Shown here piece after piece: positions 8,601 through 16,379 of a DNA stretch of 64,000 nt; position 1 is the first letter of the stretch; every line of letters begins with the position of its first letter. Origin of the DNA: Adlercreutzia muris. GTDB lineage: Bacteria > Actinomycetota > Coriobacteriia > Coriobacteriales > Eggerthellaceae. Made by a program: the position numbers and the translations under genes. The DNA lies in assembly GCF_008831045.1 (NCBI RefSeq), contig NZ_WAJS01000012.1, forward strand, positions 19,946 to 83,945, given 5' to 3'. The notes beneath the pieces were generated by a model. That model did no database searches and was not told the origin of the DNA. It saw only the letters and a list, made by a program, of their open reading frames with translations.

Positions 8601-9022
8601 GGGGCGGCCAACCCCGCCGCGCCGCCTTTCCCCTCCGCCAACAGTCGGCCGAGGGCCTCGCTCGTGCGCCGTGCCATCGGAGCCGCAGCGCGCACGGCAC
8701 CTTCCTCGAAGCTGCACGGTTGGGTAAAGTAGGAGGTCACCAGAGCTACGCAGTGCTTGCACAGGCCATCGAAGCGGGCGATGGCCGGGCAGGTGCACTC
8801 GTAGTCGACGATGCGCGACTCGTAGTCGCCGAACATCACCGAGGCGTCGAAGTAGTCGGCGATGCCCGAGGCTGAGGCCACGCGGGCGGATATCACCGTC
8901 ACATCCTCGTCGCGACGCACGGTGCGCCCCGCGATTGACTTCGCGCTGGCGGCAATGCCCACGCCCCGCGACACGGCACGCGGATCGGCGTAATCGGCCA
9001 GCTTGATGCCTCCGACGCCCAC
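5612..9022 (-). CDS. SWIM zinc-finger SNF2-family DEAD/DEAQ helicase
   Basis: An 1136-residue protein. A SWIM zinc finger (CTC ... CKHC) lies near residues 76-91. After a long middle region comes the SNF2 ATPase: LADEMGLGKT (Walker A, near 667), DEAQRIKN (motif II, near 786), ALTGTPIENRLSELWS, then the C-terminal helicase lobe with FSQFTSYL, GGTGLNLTGA and DRAHRIGQ. This is the bacterial HepA/RapA-like SNF2 group, which remodels protein-DNA complexes. The start is GTG at 9022 because AAGGAGGG lies 6 bases before it; an in-frame GTG at 9055 has no ribosome-binding site. It converges with the DUF3644 gene; no partner gene is evident. Confidence 0.92.
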   Translation of the reverse strand: MGVGGIKLADYADPRAVSRGVGIAASAKSIAGRTVRRDEDVTVISARVASASGIADYFDASVMFGDYESRIVDYECTCPAIARFDGLCKHCVALVTSYFTQPCSFEEGAVRAAAPMARRTSEALGRLLAEGKGGAAGLAAPASRGAEGTASGVTPGSVRLDVQLVYDGRLWSLRLAVGGARGTYQVRDIEDFARHVQRGEFHAYGKKLAFAHRLEAFDEPSRAVARVVAGLFPDERLFGGSAFRTAGTGKREARVREAEVVALLDALGEGSFTFARRAGNAEASADVAPEPWRVAADAPLTALLFDAADGGYDLHLSESALVVRGLERAYVLADGVAARVEGAAAAAFAFLREAGLADGAAAFVAEGDGAAFCRRALPVLEAAVDVRLPEGWEALRPVAGTLAFYFDKTGKKEAALIRLTVKAFYGEREVVLASPADSGEEPELRPASQQPFRDQALEDAGIMLAAQFFDGSMTLPLRQADLAGELLYGGLAQFRAAGEVFTTPAFDRLVAERPPRVQLGLSLVANLIQMDVRDSDVSRDELAAMFSSLRRRKRFHRMSDGRIVALAEGDVAHLGEMMRDLGVSADDLLNGSAQIPTYQAFYLDREYADAVRDATFEDYLRRVEEPGCPVEPPAGLAATLRPYQLEGFRWLARLASLGFGGILADEMGLGKTLQTIALLQSLRDAGRLEAPVLIACPASLVFNWLDEFARFAPAVPVGALEGTRAQREMLVARAAAEEGSVIGRGARAAGDGAPAVAPAVIVASYDRVRIDGPFLQPVGWGMVVLDEAQRIKNHATKTTRAVKRLRAPLRFALTGTPIENRLSELWSIFDFLMPGLLGSYERFRERYELGILGEDEEAAARLRALVEPFLLRRRKADVLTDLPAKTEMVRYVPLSDEQRRLYDGAEQRLREDLNAQKCQNASRANRRGRLAEAEKSSVEVLAELTRLRQIALDPSLVFENYRGGAEKLGAIMELVAEAQEADRKVLVFSQFTSYLSVLADELDRRRLTHFTITGATPKRERVELVKRFNEDDTPVFLVSLKAGGTGLNLTGASVVVHADPWWNAAATDQATDRAHRIGQEHEVDVYKVVAKGTIEERIVALQEAKRDLADSVVAATGADALEGLTRDRLAELLGEE

Positions 9023-9242
9023 GACGCCCTCCTTCCCACAACGAATTGCGAACACTTGAGGTTACCACAACAACGCCATGCGCGAAGAGCGCAGGCGATC
9101 TCCCGCAAAAACGGAAGGGAAATCGACACCGCCGGGCCACATCTCCGCGCACCCGCGAGCCCCACGACCGCCCGAAACGCCACGCCCAGCCGCGTCGTGC
9201 GCGAAAATACGGTCGCGCGGATGATGGGTACCGCGCCCGTCA

Positions 9243-9251
9243 TGCTAGAAT
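9243..9251 (+). promoter_or_regulatory. Extended -10 promoter element before a small ORF
   Basis: TGCTAGAAT matches an extended -10. It lies 44 bases upstream of the ATG at 9295. Confidence 0.4.
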
Positions 9252-9294
9252 TCTCCCGCAATCCCATCGCACCCCGAGAATCGAGGAGACACCC

Positions 9295-9405
9295 ATGCGC
9301 CGCATTCTTCTGGCCCTCTGCACCGGCGAGATCTCCAGCCCCTCCTCGATCACCCTCGTCAACGCCACCGAATCCGGCCCCACCGATGCCGTCGTGAAGC
9401 TGTAA
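9295..9405 (+). CDS. Possible 36-residue small protein
   Basis: ATG at 9295 has GAGGAGA 7 bases before it and an extended -10 further upstream, and the stop is followed by a 10-bp hairpin (9410-9445). The peptide starts MRRILLALCTGEISS and ends DAVVKL; it has no recognisable domain and no run of a single amino acid, so a classical attenuation leader is unlikely. It is alone between a divergent helicase gene and a convergent ABC transporter gene. Expression signals are better than for random frames, but no homolog can be named. Confidence 0.35.
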   Translation: MRRILLALCTGEISSPSSITLVNATESGPTDAVVKL

Positions 9406-9409
9406 GCGA

Positions 9410-9445
9410 CTCCGAACTTCACCCACAAAGCGGGAAAGTTCGGAG
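9410..9445 (+). terminator. Hairpin after the small ORF
   Basis: CTCCGAACTT at 9410-9419 pairs exactly with AAGTTCGGAG at 9436-9445. There is no T-tract, so terminator activity is uncertain. Confidence 0.35.
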
Positions 9446-9485
9446 CCGGAGAATCACCACGATGGCAAACCAGGAACTACGCGGA

Positions 9486-9512
9486 GGGAAGCGGGGCACA
9501 ACCCCGCTTCCC
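9486..9512. terminator. Perfect 11-bp hairpin at the end of the def-like/helD/ABC operon
   Basis: GGGAAGCGGGG at 9486-9496 pairs with CCCCGCTTCCC at 9502-9512 and touches the ABC transporter stop codon. It sits between convergent transcripts. T-tracts are poor on both sides, so it may act as a 3' stabilising stem or a factor-assisted terminator. Confidence 0.5.
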
Positions 9513-11296
9513 TACTCTTCTCCGTAGGCGCCGGTTTGGCGGTTCCAGAGGCGGGCGTAGTCGCCGCCCTTGGCCACGAGCTCGGCATGAGGGCCGTCCT
9601 CGGCGATCCTGCCGTGGGAGAGCACCACGATGCGGTCGAGGCTCGCCACCGTTGACAGCCGGTGCGCCACCACGATGCAGGTGCGCCCCTCCATCAGGTT
9701 GGACAGAGCCTCTTGCACGGCCGCCTCGCTCTCGGAATCGAGCGCGCTTGTGGCCTCGTCCAGCACGAGGATGGGGCAATCGGCCAGCATGGCGCGGGCG
9801 ATGGCGATGCGCTGGCGCTGACCGCCCGAGAGCTTGATGCCGCGCTCGCCGGTAATGGTGTCGAACCCCTGGGGCAGCGCCTCGATGAACTCGAGCGCGT
9901 TAGCGGCACGGGCCGCCTCGCGAATCTCGTCCATGGTGGCATCGGGCCGCCCGTAGGCGATGTTCTCGGCAATGGAGCGGTGGAACAGCAGCGCCTCCTG
10001 GGGTACGTAGGCGATCTGCCGGCGCAGGCTCGTCTGGGTCACATCGGCCACGTTCTGGCCGTCCACCAGAATCTCGCCCTCCTGGATGTCGGCCAGCCGC
10101 AGCAAGAGCTTCGTGAGCGTGGTTTTCCCCGCGCCGCTCATACCCACCAGTCCCACGCGCTGACCGGCGGGAATACGCAGGTTGAAGTCCTTGAACACCT
10201 GGGTTTTCACATCGCCGTCGGTGTACCAGAAGTTGATGTCCTTAAAGTCGATGTCGCCAAGCTCCACGGAAAGCGGACGCGCGCCGGGCTTGTCAGCCAC
10301 CAGCCGCGGCTCGTCGAGCACGGCCGTCATGCCGGAGGCGTCGCCGAAGGCCTGGTTGATGCGCTGCAGGCCCGTGTTGATGAAGTTGAACTGGTTGGTG
10401 ACGGTGTTCGTGTAGGTGAACATGAGGATGACCGTGCCCGGCGTGATGCCGAACCACGCGTTGCCGCCCGAGATGAACACGGTGACCACGCTCATGATGA
10501 CCACGGTGATGGCCGCCGTGGTGACGCCGCGAGCGAGCGAGGCCCGCATGCGCTTGGAGTCGCGGGCCACCACCTCGCGGTTCGCCGTGTCGAACAACCC
10601 CCGCTCGTAGTCCTCGCGCCCGTAGGTCTTCACGGCCAGGATGTTCGTGACCGCGTCCGACAGTTCGCCCGACAGCTGGTTCTGGGCGCTGGCGGCCTTC
10701 TCGTTCAGGTGCAGGATGCGCTTGTACATGAGGTAGCTCACCGTCGCGTACACCGCGAGCATGGCCATGAGCACGCCCGCGTACACCGGCACGGCCGGCA
10801 GCAGAATGATGCAGGTGAACGTGATGGAGCACAGGATGGGCAGAAACGGGAAGTTCATCGTCTGCAGAAGTTGGGTGTAGCCGGCCATGAACTTCGAGGT
10901 CTGACTCACGAGCGTGCCCCCGAAGCGATTGGAATGGAACGACAGCGACTGGTTGCACAAGCAGTCGAAGGCTGTGGTGGCCAAGTCGTAGTTCACGGCG
11001 ATCTGCAACTTCCACAACGTGTAGTCCTGCAACTTGGAGCACGCCTGGCCGGCGAAGTTGATGGCGATGAGCGCCGCGATATAGGGCCCGAACACGGTGA
11101 ACACCTCGTCGGCGGCCACCGGTGCCGCGCTGATGCGATCCACGATGAGACTCATCACGTAGGGGTTGCCGTAAGTGAGAAACCCGCAGAACCCGATCGT
11201 GGAAGCCACCAGTGCCACAAACAGCCCCAGGTGGTTGCGCGTCGCCAGCCAGTAGTAGTGCAAACTGCGCATCGTCAACGATTGCCTTTTCGTCAT
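9512..11296 (-). CDS. ABC exporter, fused membrane and ATPase domains
   Basis: A 594-residue half-transporter of the multidrug/lipid exporter (ABCB) type, acting as a dimer in the cytoplasmic membrane. Six hydrophobic segments fill residues 15-310. The ATPase follows with Walker A GMSGAGKTT (near 385), signature LSGGQRQRIAIARAML (near 490) and Walker B CPILVLDEATSALD (near 512). Its ATG comes 2 bases after the stop of the helD-like gene and GAGG overlaps that stop, so it is translationally coupled. Being last in an operon with a HelD-type protein suggests export of a drug or toxic metabolite; the substrate is unknown. Confidence 0.92.
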   Translation of the reverse strand: MTKRQSLTMRSLHYYWLATRNHLGLFVALVASTIGFCGFLTYGNPYVMSLIVDRISAAPVAADEVFTVFGPYIAALIAINFAGQACSKLQDYTLWKLQIAVNYDLATTAFDCLCNQSLSFHSNRFGGTLVSQTSKFMAGYTQLLQTMNFPFLPILCSITFTCIILLPAVPVYAGVLMAMLAVYATVSYLMYKRILHLNEKAASAQNQLSGELSDAVTNILAVKTYGREDYERGLFDTANREVVARDSKRMRASLARGVTTAAITVVIMSVVTVFISGGNAWFGITPGTVILMFTYTNTVTNQFNFINTGLQRINQAFGDASGMTAVLDEPRLVADKPGARPLSVELGDIDFKDINFWYTDGDVKTQVFKDFNLRIPAGQRVGLVGMSGAGKTTLTKLLLRLADIQEGEILVDGQNVADVTQTSLRRQIAYVPQEALLFHRSIAENIAYGRPDATMDEIREAARAANALEFIEALPQGFDTITGERGIKLSGGQRQRIAIARAMLADCPILVLDEATSALDSESEAAVQEALSNLMEGRTCIVVAHRLSTVASLDRIVVLSHGRIAEDGPHAELVAKGGDYARLWNRQTGAYGEE

Positions 11297-11298
11297 AA

Positions 11299-13413
11299 CT
11301 ACCTCAAGAGTTCCGTGAGCTCGCCGTTGGCGAGGATGGTGACGTGGCGGGTGGCGCGGCTGATAGTGGTGTACAGGCGCCGGCGGGCCAAGTCGCTGGC
11401 GGGAAACACCTGCGGCGAGGCATCGGGGACAATGACGCGGTCGAACTCCAGCCCCTTCGCCAACTTGAGCGGCAGCACCACCACGCCGCCATCGGGCAGG
11501 CTGTCGCGCTCGCCGAGCACCACAGCGGCCTCTCCCAGCACCTTTGCCACCCGCCGTGCCTCGCTCTTGTAGGGCACGATGACGGCCGTCAGCGTATCGG
11601 CGTTGGCCGCCTCATCGGCCACGCGCCGCAGCTCGGCGGCCCAGGCCTCTCCGTCCGCGGCCACGACGATCTCCGGCGGGGCGGCCTCCCGCTGCACCGA
11701 GGACACCTCCACCGCCTCGTCCGGCGGCAGCAGCGATGCGAACAGATCGGTGATGGCCGGGGTGGAGCGGTAGCTCGTCATGAGGCGACACTCGTCCACC
11801 GATCCGCGCTCGGCTTCGAACACGGCACGGATCTCGCCCCAGCCGGCCGTGCCCTCGGCGATGGCCTGGTTCGGGTCGCCCAAAAGCAGGAAGTTCGCCC
11901 GGCGGAAATAGCGGGCCATCACGGCCAGCTGACCTTCGGAATAGTCCTGCACCTCGTCGATCATCACGTACTTCGCATCGGGGTCGCCCATACCCGTGAG
12001 CGCCATCTTCAGATACACCCATTCCACTGAGGTGAGCCCGTCGCAGCCCAGAAGGCGACGGGCGATCTCGTCGATGTCGAGCCAGTCCATGGCACGCACC
12101 TGCTGAATGCCGGCCGCGTACTTCTCGCGCACGTAGGTGAGGACGAGCGTGCGGGCCTCCTCCTCGCTCTGCGGGTCGAAAGTCTCGCCGAACAGCCGCA
12201 GCTGCTCCTCGATGGGAAGGTCGGAAATCTCGTCGTGGGTGTCCTCGGCCGCCGCAATGCTCGCAAGCCGGCTCTGCAAGCGCGTTTCCAATTCCTCGTT
12301 CATGAGCGTCACGCGGTGCGGGCCGGCGGGCAAATGATCGAACTTCGCCGCCACCTTCGCCACGGCATCGCCGCCGACAAGGCGCGTGCCGGCCGCCGTG
12401 ATATCGCGGAAGTCCGAACGCTCGAAGGCGAAGCGCGCCAGGGCCGCGTCGATGGCGCGCAGGCGCTCGTAGGAGACGTTGCCCTCCCCCGCCCCGCGCC
12501 CCGCGGGTAGAAGCGGCGCCAAGAACTCGGCCCAGGTGAGGATCTCGGGGTTGCGCTCGCCCAGATCGGGCAGCACGCGGTCGATGTAGCGGCCGAACAC
12601 CGGATTCGGCGAGATGAGGAACACCTGCGTGGGGTCGAGCGTGCCGCGATGCTGGTAGAACAGATACGCGATGCGCTGCATGAGCACCGAGGTCTTCCCC
12701 GAGCCCGCCACGCCCGCCACCTGGAGCACCGGCACGTCGGCATGGCGCACGACGGTGTTCTGCTCCTTCTGGATGGTGGCCGTGATGGCCTGCATGTGGG
12801 CGGAGCGACCCCGGGAAAGCGAGGCTAAAAGCAGCTTGTCCTCGATGGCCACGTCGGAATCGAAGTAACCGAGCAGCTGGTCGCGATCGATCTCGAACTG
12901 GCGGCGCAGCAGCAAGTCGGCGTGGATGACGCGCCCGTCGGCCACGTACGACGTCGGCCCCATGGCCTGATTGTAGTACACCTCGGCCACGGGGCTGCGC
13001 CAGTCCACCACCAGGCGACGGTAGTTCTCGTCCGAGATGCCCGCCGAGCCGATATAGAGCTCCTTGGCTGGCGCGCCCTCCTTGAACCGCAGGGCGATCT
13101 TCGCGAAGTAGGGTTCGCGCAGAAGCACCTCCACAGCGCGCAGGCGCTCGGCCTGCACGGAGTTGGCCATGTCGTGGGCCTCGATGATGTTGTTCATGGC
13201 CACGATGTCGGCGTGGGTCTCCAGAATGTCGTCCCAGGTGGCGAAGTTCACGGCCAGCTCGTCGGCCATGGACTTCTTGTCCTCGGCCGCCTGGGCCGCC
13301 ACGGCCTCCATAGCCGCCACGGCATCGCGACCGATCTTCTCCAGCTTTCCGTAGGTCTCCGTTAAGTGCGCCTGCTCGGTGGTAAATTCGGGATCGGACG
13401 CGGCGCTAGACAA
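11299..13413 (-). CDS. HelD-type RNA polymerase-recycling ATPase (UvrD/helicase IV family)
   Basis: A 704-residue protein. The N-terminal 100 residues form a charged coiled coil, the part that enters the RNA polymerase channels in known HelD proteins. The 1A domain has AGVAGSGKTSVLMQRIAYL (Walker A near 237), followed by VFLISPNPVFGRYI, motif II YVMIDEVQDYSEGQLAV, and the late RLYTTISRA(T)RHVTIL motif VI. Known HelD/HelR proteins remove stalled RNA polymerase and some protect it from rifamycins. The start is TTG at 13413, after GCGAGGG; it overlaps the stop of the deformylase-like gene by 8 bases, so the three genes form one unit. Confidence 0.9.
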   Translation of the reverse strand: MSSAASDPEFTTEQAHLTETYGKLEKIGRDAVAAMEAVAAQAAEDKKSMADELAVNFATWDDILETHADIVAMNNIIEAHDMANSVQAERLRAVEVLLREPYFAKIALRFKEGAPAKELYIGSAGISDENYRRLVVDWRSPVAEVYYNQAMGPTSYVADGRVIHADLLLRRQFEIDRDQLLGYFDSDVAIEDKLLLASLSRGRSAHMQAITATIQKEQNTVVRHADVPVLQVAGVAGSGKTSVLMQRIAYLFYQHRGTLDPTQVFLISPNPVFGRYIDRVLPDLGERNPEILTWAEFLAPLLPAGRGAGEGNVSYERLRAIDAALARFAFERSDFRDITAAGTRLVGGDAVAKVAAKFDHLPAGPHRVTLMNEELETRLQSRLASIAAAEDTHDEISDLPIEEQLRLFGETFDPQSEEEARTLVLTYVREKYAAGIQQVRAMDWLDIDEIARRLLGCDGLTSVEWVYLKMALTGMGDPDAKYVMIDEVQDYSEGQLAVMARYFRRANFLLLGDPNQAIAEGTAGWGEIRAVFEAERGSVDECRLMTSYRSTPAITDLFASLLPPDEAVEVSSVQREAAPPEIVVAADGEAWAAELRRVADEAANADTLTAVIVPYKSEARRVAKVLGEAAVVLGERDSLPDGGVVVLPLKLAKGLEFDRVIVPDASPQVFPASDLARRRLYTTISRATRHVTILANGELTELLR

Positions 13414-13825
13414 GGATGCCCTCGCAGTGGTCGATCATGTGCTGCACGGCCTGGGCGGCGTTACCCTCGAGCTTCTTCTTGGCCGGCACGAGCTTGCCGT
13501 CCTGGAAGCGGTCGTAGCTCACGCGAACCCAGTCGTAGCGCTGCACCGCCGTGGGCTCCTCGCGGGAGAGGCACGCCTCCACCGCCGTGTAGGGCTTCAG
13601 CTTCTGGGTCACCTTCGGGTTGTACATGACCACCGGGCGCCCCGCCTCGTTCAGGTAGGCGACGATGCACTTCGTCTCGCCGATCTGGTTGGCGGCCAGG
13701 CACACCGCCTCGTCGCTGGCCAGCAGCGTCTCCACCAGGTCGGTACCGATGGAGGCGTCCTCGGCCGTGGCCGGCTCGCAGGGCTTCGACAGAATGTCCT
13801 CGTCGGTGATGATCTCTTTAATCAC
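13406..13825 (-). CDS. Peptide deformylase-like protein lacking the catalytic Glu
   Basis: A 139-residue protein of the deformylase fold. Motif 1 is CLAANQIG, motif 2 is EACLS (metal-binding Cys kept) and motif 3 reads QHMIDH where active enzymes have QHExDH. Both metal-binding His remain, but the general-base Glu is Met (codon ATG at 13432-13434 region, minus strand). It therefore should bind metal and perhaps formyl-Met peptides or inhibitors, but deformylate poorly or not at all. Start is GTG after AAAGGAG. It is the first gene of an operon with helD-like and ABC exporter genes. A genuine deformylase is expected elsewhere in the genome. Confidence 0.85.
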   Translation of the reverse strand: MIKEIITDEDILSKPCEPATAEDASIGTDLVETLLASDEAVCLAANQIGETKCIVAYLNEAGRPVVMYNPKVTQKLKPYTAVEACLSREEPTAVQRYDWVRVSYDRFQDGKLVPAKKKLEGNAAQAVQHMIDHCEGILV

Positions 13826-14004
13826 AGGGGCTCCTTTGCGTCGGCGGCGGCTCGGACCGCCGCGTCTTCCGGAAAAATGCGACTATCGAGTATACACCAC
13901 TGCCGCCCCGCGCACCCCCGCGCGACTGTGGCGTTTTCGCGGTATCGCCCTGCAGGCTGCCGGGTATCGCGGCAAGGTTCCTCCCCACGGGACGAGCCGT
14001 GCCC

Positions 14005-14041
14005 TATAATGAAGATGCAAGCCCCTGTCCGGGGCTTTTTT
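14005..14041 (+). other. TATAAT directly followed by a terminator-like hairpin
   Basis: TATAAT lies at 14005-14010 and, 9 bases on, AAGCCCC/GGGGCTT (14019-14037) forms a 7-bp stem followed by six T. A plus-strand RNA started here would be little more than the hairpin. Both flanking genes run on the minus strand. It may be a decoy, a tiny RNA or a terminator guarding against rightward transcription. Confidence 0.35.
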
Positions 14042-14051
14042 CCGTGCTCTT

Positions 14052-15074
14052 CTACCCTTCCATGGCCAGGGAATATACCACCCCGGCACCGTAGAGCTTC
14101 CCGAAGAAGTACTTGTTGCTCGCCGACTCGTCGGACACGTACACCCGGCCATCGTAAGACTCGATGCCCTCGGCCATGGGCGGCGCCTCCACATCGGCCC
14201 CGAGGCTGCGGCTATCCAGGCAGTAGAGGGGCACCTCGGCGCCATCGGCCGTAAACGTGCCCGAGGGAGCCAGATGCGCGATATCGTAGGCCAGAAGGTG
14301 CGAGGGGGCGACGCCGTAAGACTGGGACAGCACGAGGCGGTTCTCCCCCGCCGTGCAGACCCCCTGAATCATGCCGGGAATGGAATAGACCCGTTCGGGC
14401 AGGGCGGCCACACCAAAGGGGGCGTTGGGATCCAGCGGATAGGCGTACATGACCGCCGGGTTCTCTGCGCCGTCGGGAGTGGCGATGCGATGGCTCTTCG
14501 GTGTCTCGTAGTCGCCAGGAAAGTAGAACTCGCCCGTGAGCAGCGTGTCGCCCTCGATGTTCATGAAGGCCGGGGAGAAATCGAGCTCGACCCGGGCCAG
14601 GGCCCGCACCGTGGCGCCGTCGGCGGCTGTGGCCACCTCCTCGGCGTCGAGCACGAGATAGCCCTCCTCGCAGGCCAGATAGGCGTACTGGTCGGTGCTC
14701 GTGATGGCCGAGCCGTGGCCCTGGTAGAGCTCGCCGTCCGGCGTCTGCACGAGCAGCCGCGCGATGGCGCCATCCACCGCCCGGCGGTAGAGCGGCGAGG
14801 GGCCGCTATCGACCATATAGCCGCTGAACAGCCACGCATCGCTCCCCTGGAGGTGATCGAGGTCCTGGCAGACGAAGCCGCTGTCCACCCCGGGTATGGC
14901 AAATTCCCGCTCAGCTTGGTTGTAGAAGGACCCGAAGGCCACGCGCACGTACAGGTTGAGCCCGATGACCGCCGCCAGAACCAGGGCGGCCACCGAAGCC
15001 AAGACGATGCCGATGATCTTGAGCATCCGGTTCCGTCCGATGCCCGACGCGGGGCGCACTGCGCTCTCAGCCAC
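14052..15074 (-). CDS. Membrane-anchored extracytoplasmic protein of unknown function
   Basis: A 340-residue protein with one N-terminal membrane segment (residues about 17-45: KIIGIVLASVAALVLAAVIG) and no cleavage site that looks certain, so it is probably anchored with its body outside. The body consists of repeated strand-like blocks (DAWLFSGYMVDSG, LLVQTPDGELYQGHGSAIT, SIPGMIQGVCTAGENRLVLSQSYG, IESYDGRVYVSDESASNKY) spaced like blades of a beta-propeller. No enzymatic motif is seen. Start is GTG with AAAGGAG 6 bases before it. It may be transcribed with the WalJ-like gene 101 bases upstream. Confidence 0.75.
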   Translation of the reverse strand: MAESAVRPASGIGRNRMLKIIGIVLASVAALVLAAVIGLNLYVRVAFGSFYNQAEREFAIPGVDSGFVCQDLDHLQGSDAWLFSGYMVDSGPSPLYRRAVDGAIARLLVQTPDGELYQGHGSAITSTDQYAYLACEEGYLVLDAEEVATAADGATVRALARVELDFSPAFMNIEGDTLLTGEFYFPGDYETPKSHRIATPDGAENPAVMYAYPLDPNAPFGVAALPERVYSIPGMIQGVCTAGENRLVLSQSYGVAPSHLLAYDIAHLAPSGTFTADGAEVPLYCLDSRSLGADVEAPPMAEGIESYDGRVYVSDESASNKYFFGKLYGAGVVYSLAMEG

Positions 15075-15175
15075 AGGAAGCTCCTTTCCCAGGGCCGCCG
15101 CGCAACCCCGTGCCTCACGCTATGGGCTCAGCATAGGGCACCACCGCCTCGGGAAGGACGGCGCGGGTCAATCTG

Positions 15176-16027
15176 TCACGCCACTGTGACGGGACGATCC
15201 TGGAAGGCCACCGTCACGCGCACCTGCGGCGCCAGAGCCGGAGACGCTTCGGCAAGAGCCCGCTCCAGCGTCTCACGGGGCAGGCGGTAGGTGTTGTTCT
15301 CCTGGGACACGTGCATGGCCACGACGGCCTCGAGCCCCTCGTGGACCAGATCCACCAGGGCCCGAGCGGCCTGCTCATTGGAAAGATGGCCCCGATCCGA
15401 GGCGATCCGCTGCTTGACCGGATAGGGATAGGGCCCCTCCCGCAGCATCCGATCGTCGTGGTTGCTCTCCAGCGCCAGCAGGCGCACCCCCGCCAGGACC
15501 CGGGAGGCCTCGTCGGTCATAAAACCCGTATCGGTCACGAAGCCGAGGGCATCGGCCGCGACCTCGGGCGCTCCGCCTTCCTCGACCCGGGGCACCGGCT
15601 CGTCGAAGCGGAAGCCGAAGGAGGCAGCCGCGTCATGGGAGGTGGCGAAGGGACGCACGGCAAGACCCGCGAGAGGCAACCGGTCGCCAGCGGCAAAGAC
15701 CCGGCAGGAAACGCCCACGCTGGCCACGGCGTCGCGCAGGGGCGCCGAAGCCGCCAGCACCGCCTCGCTCGCGTACACCGCCGGACGCACGCCGGCCTTC
15801 GCCAGGCCCCGCAGCACCACGCCGAGGCCCTTCACGTGGTCGCCGTGGTCGTGGGTGATAACGACGGCGGCCAGGCCCGACAGGTCGAAGCCGCAGGTGG
15901 CGGCCCGATCGAGGAACTCCCGCTTGCAGATGCCGCAATCCACGAGCACGCCCTGCCCGGTGCGCCCGTTCTCCACAATGGCCGCATTGCCGCGGCTCCC
16001 GCTGGCCAGCACGTGCAACTTCAACAT
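15176..16027 (-). CDS. WalJ/YycJ-like MBL-fold metallohydrolase
   Basis: A 283-residue cytoplasmic protein. The metallo-beta-lactamase motif THDHGDHVKG (near residues 60-70) supplies the dimetal site, and later His/Asp positions (FVTDTGF, LESNHDDRML, SDRGHLSNEQA) fit the YycJ group, which are 5'-3' exonuclease-like hydrolases linked to DNA repair or the WalK/WalR pathway. No walKR genes are adjacent here. The N-terminus MLKLHVLASGSRGNA is the classic family start. The AGGAG element is rather far (about 12 bases) from the ATG. Confidence 0.88.
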   Translation of the reverse strand: MLKLHVLASGSRGNAAIVENGRTGQGVLVDCGICKREFLDRAATCGFDLSGLAAVVITHDHGDHVKGLGVVLRGLAKAGVRPAVYASEAVLAASAPLRDAVASVGVSCRVFAAGDRLPLAGLAVRPFATSHDAAASFGFRFDEPVPRVEEGGAPEVAADALGFVTDTGFMTDEASRVLAGVRLLALESNHDDRMLREGPYPYPVKQRIASDRGHLSNEQAARALVDLVHEGLEAVVAMHVSQENNTYRLPRETLERALAEASPALAPQVRVTVAFQDRPVTVA

Positions 16028-16304
16028 TCCGGCATCGCTCCTCTCTCTGGAAAGGCCATCCTAGCGCGTCGGGGCCTCGAGGCACGCCCCCTCCAAGGTA
16101 TCCCCACAGCGCCGCACGCCCCCCGACACCGCCGCAAAGCCGTGGGCGCCTTCAACGCCGCCGCAGCGCGAGAGGCGCCGCACACAAAAGGAATATTTTT
16201 GTTCAAGTGCACTATTTGTCGATGATGACCTGTGGTTTCTCTCTCGCTTGATGCCTGACATTCTGTCAAATACCTGCATATGGCTCCTTTATCGGCCAAC
16301 GGCA

Positions 16305-16334
16305 TTGACAATGACCCTTCCCGTAAAGTTTAAT
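16305..16334 (+). promoter_or_regulatory. Promoter of the triple-RidA gene
   Basis: TTGACA at 16305-16310 and TTTAAT at 16329-16334 with an 18-base spacer, 46 bases before the ATG. Just downstream, TTGCACAAAACGGTGCAC (16339-16356) contains TTGTGCA-type half-sites. The remaining 16028-16300 stretch shows no gene. Confidence 0.55.
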
Positions 16335-16379
16335 GCACTTGCACAAAACGGTGCACATTCTACCTTGAAGGGGGTACCA

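Noticed and set aside
9662..11572. A long plus-strand open frame of over 600 codons
   Set aside because: It is antisense to the ABC exporter and HelD-like genes, is rich in His/Gly/Arg as expected from a GC-rich complement, and has no motif or ribosome-binding site.
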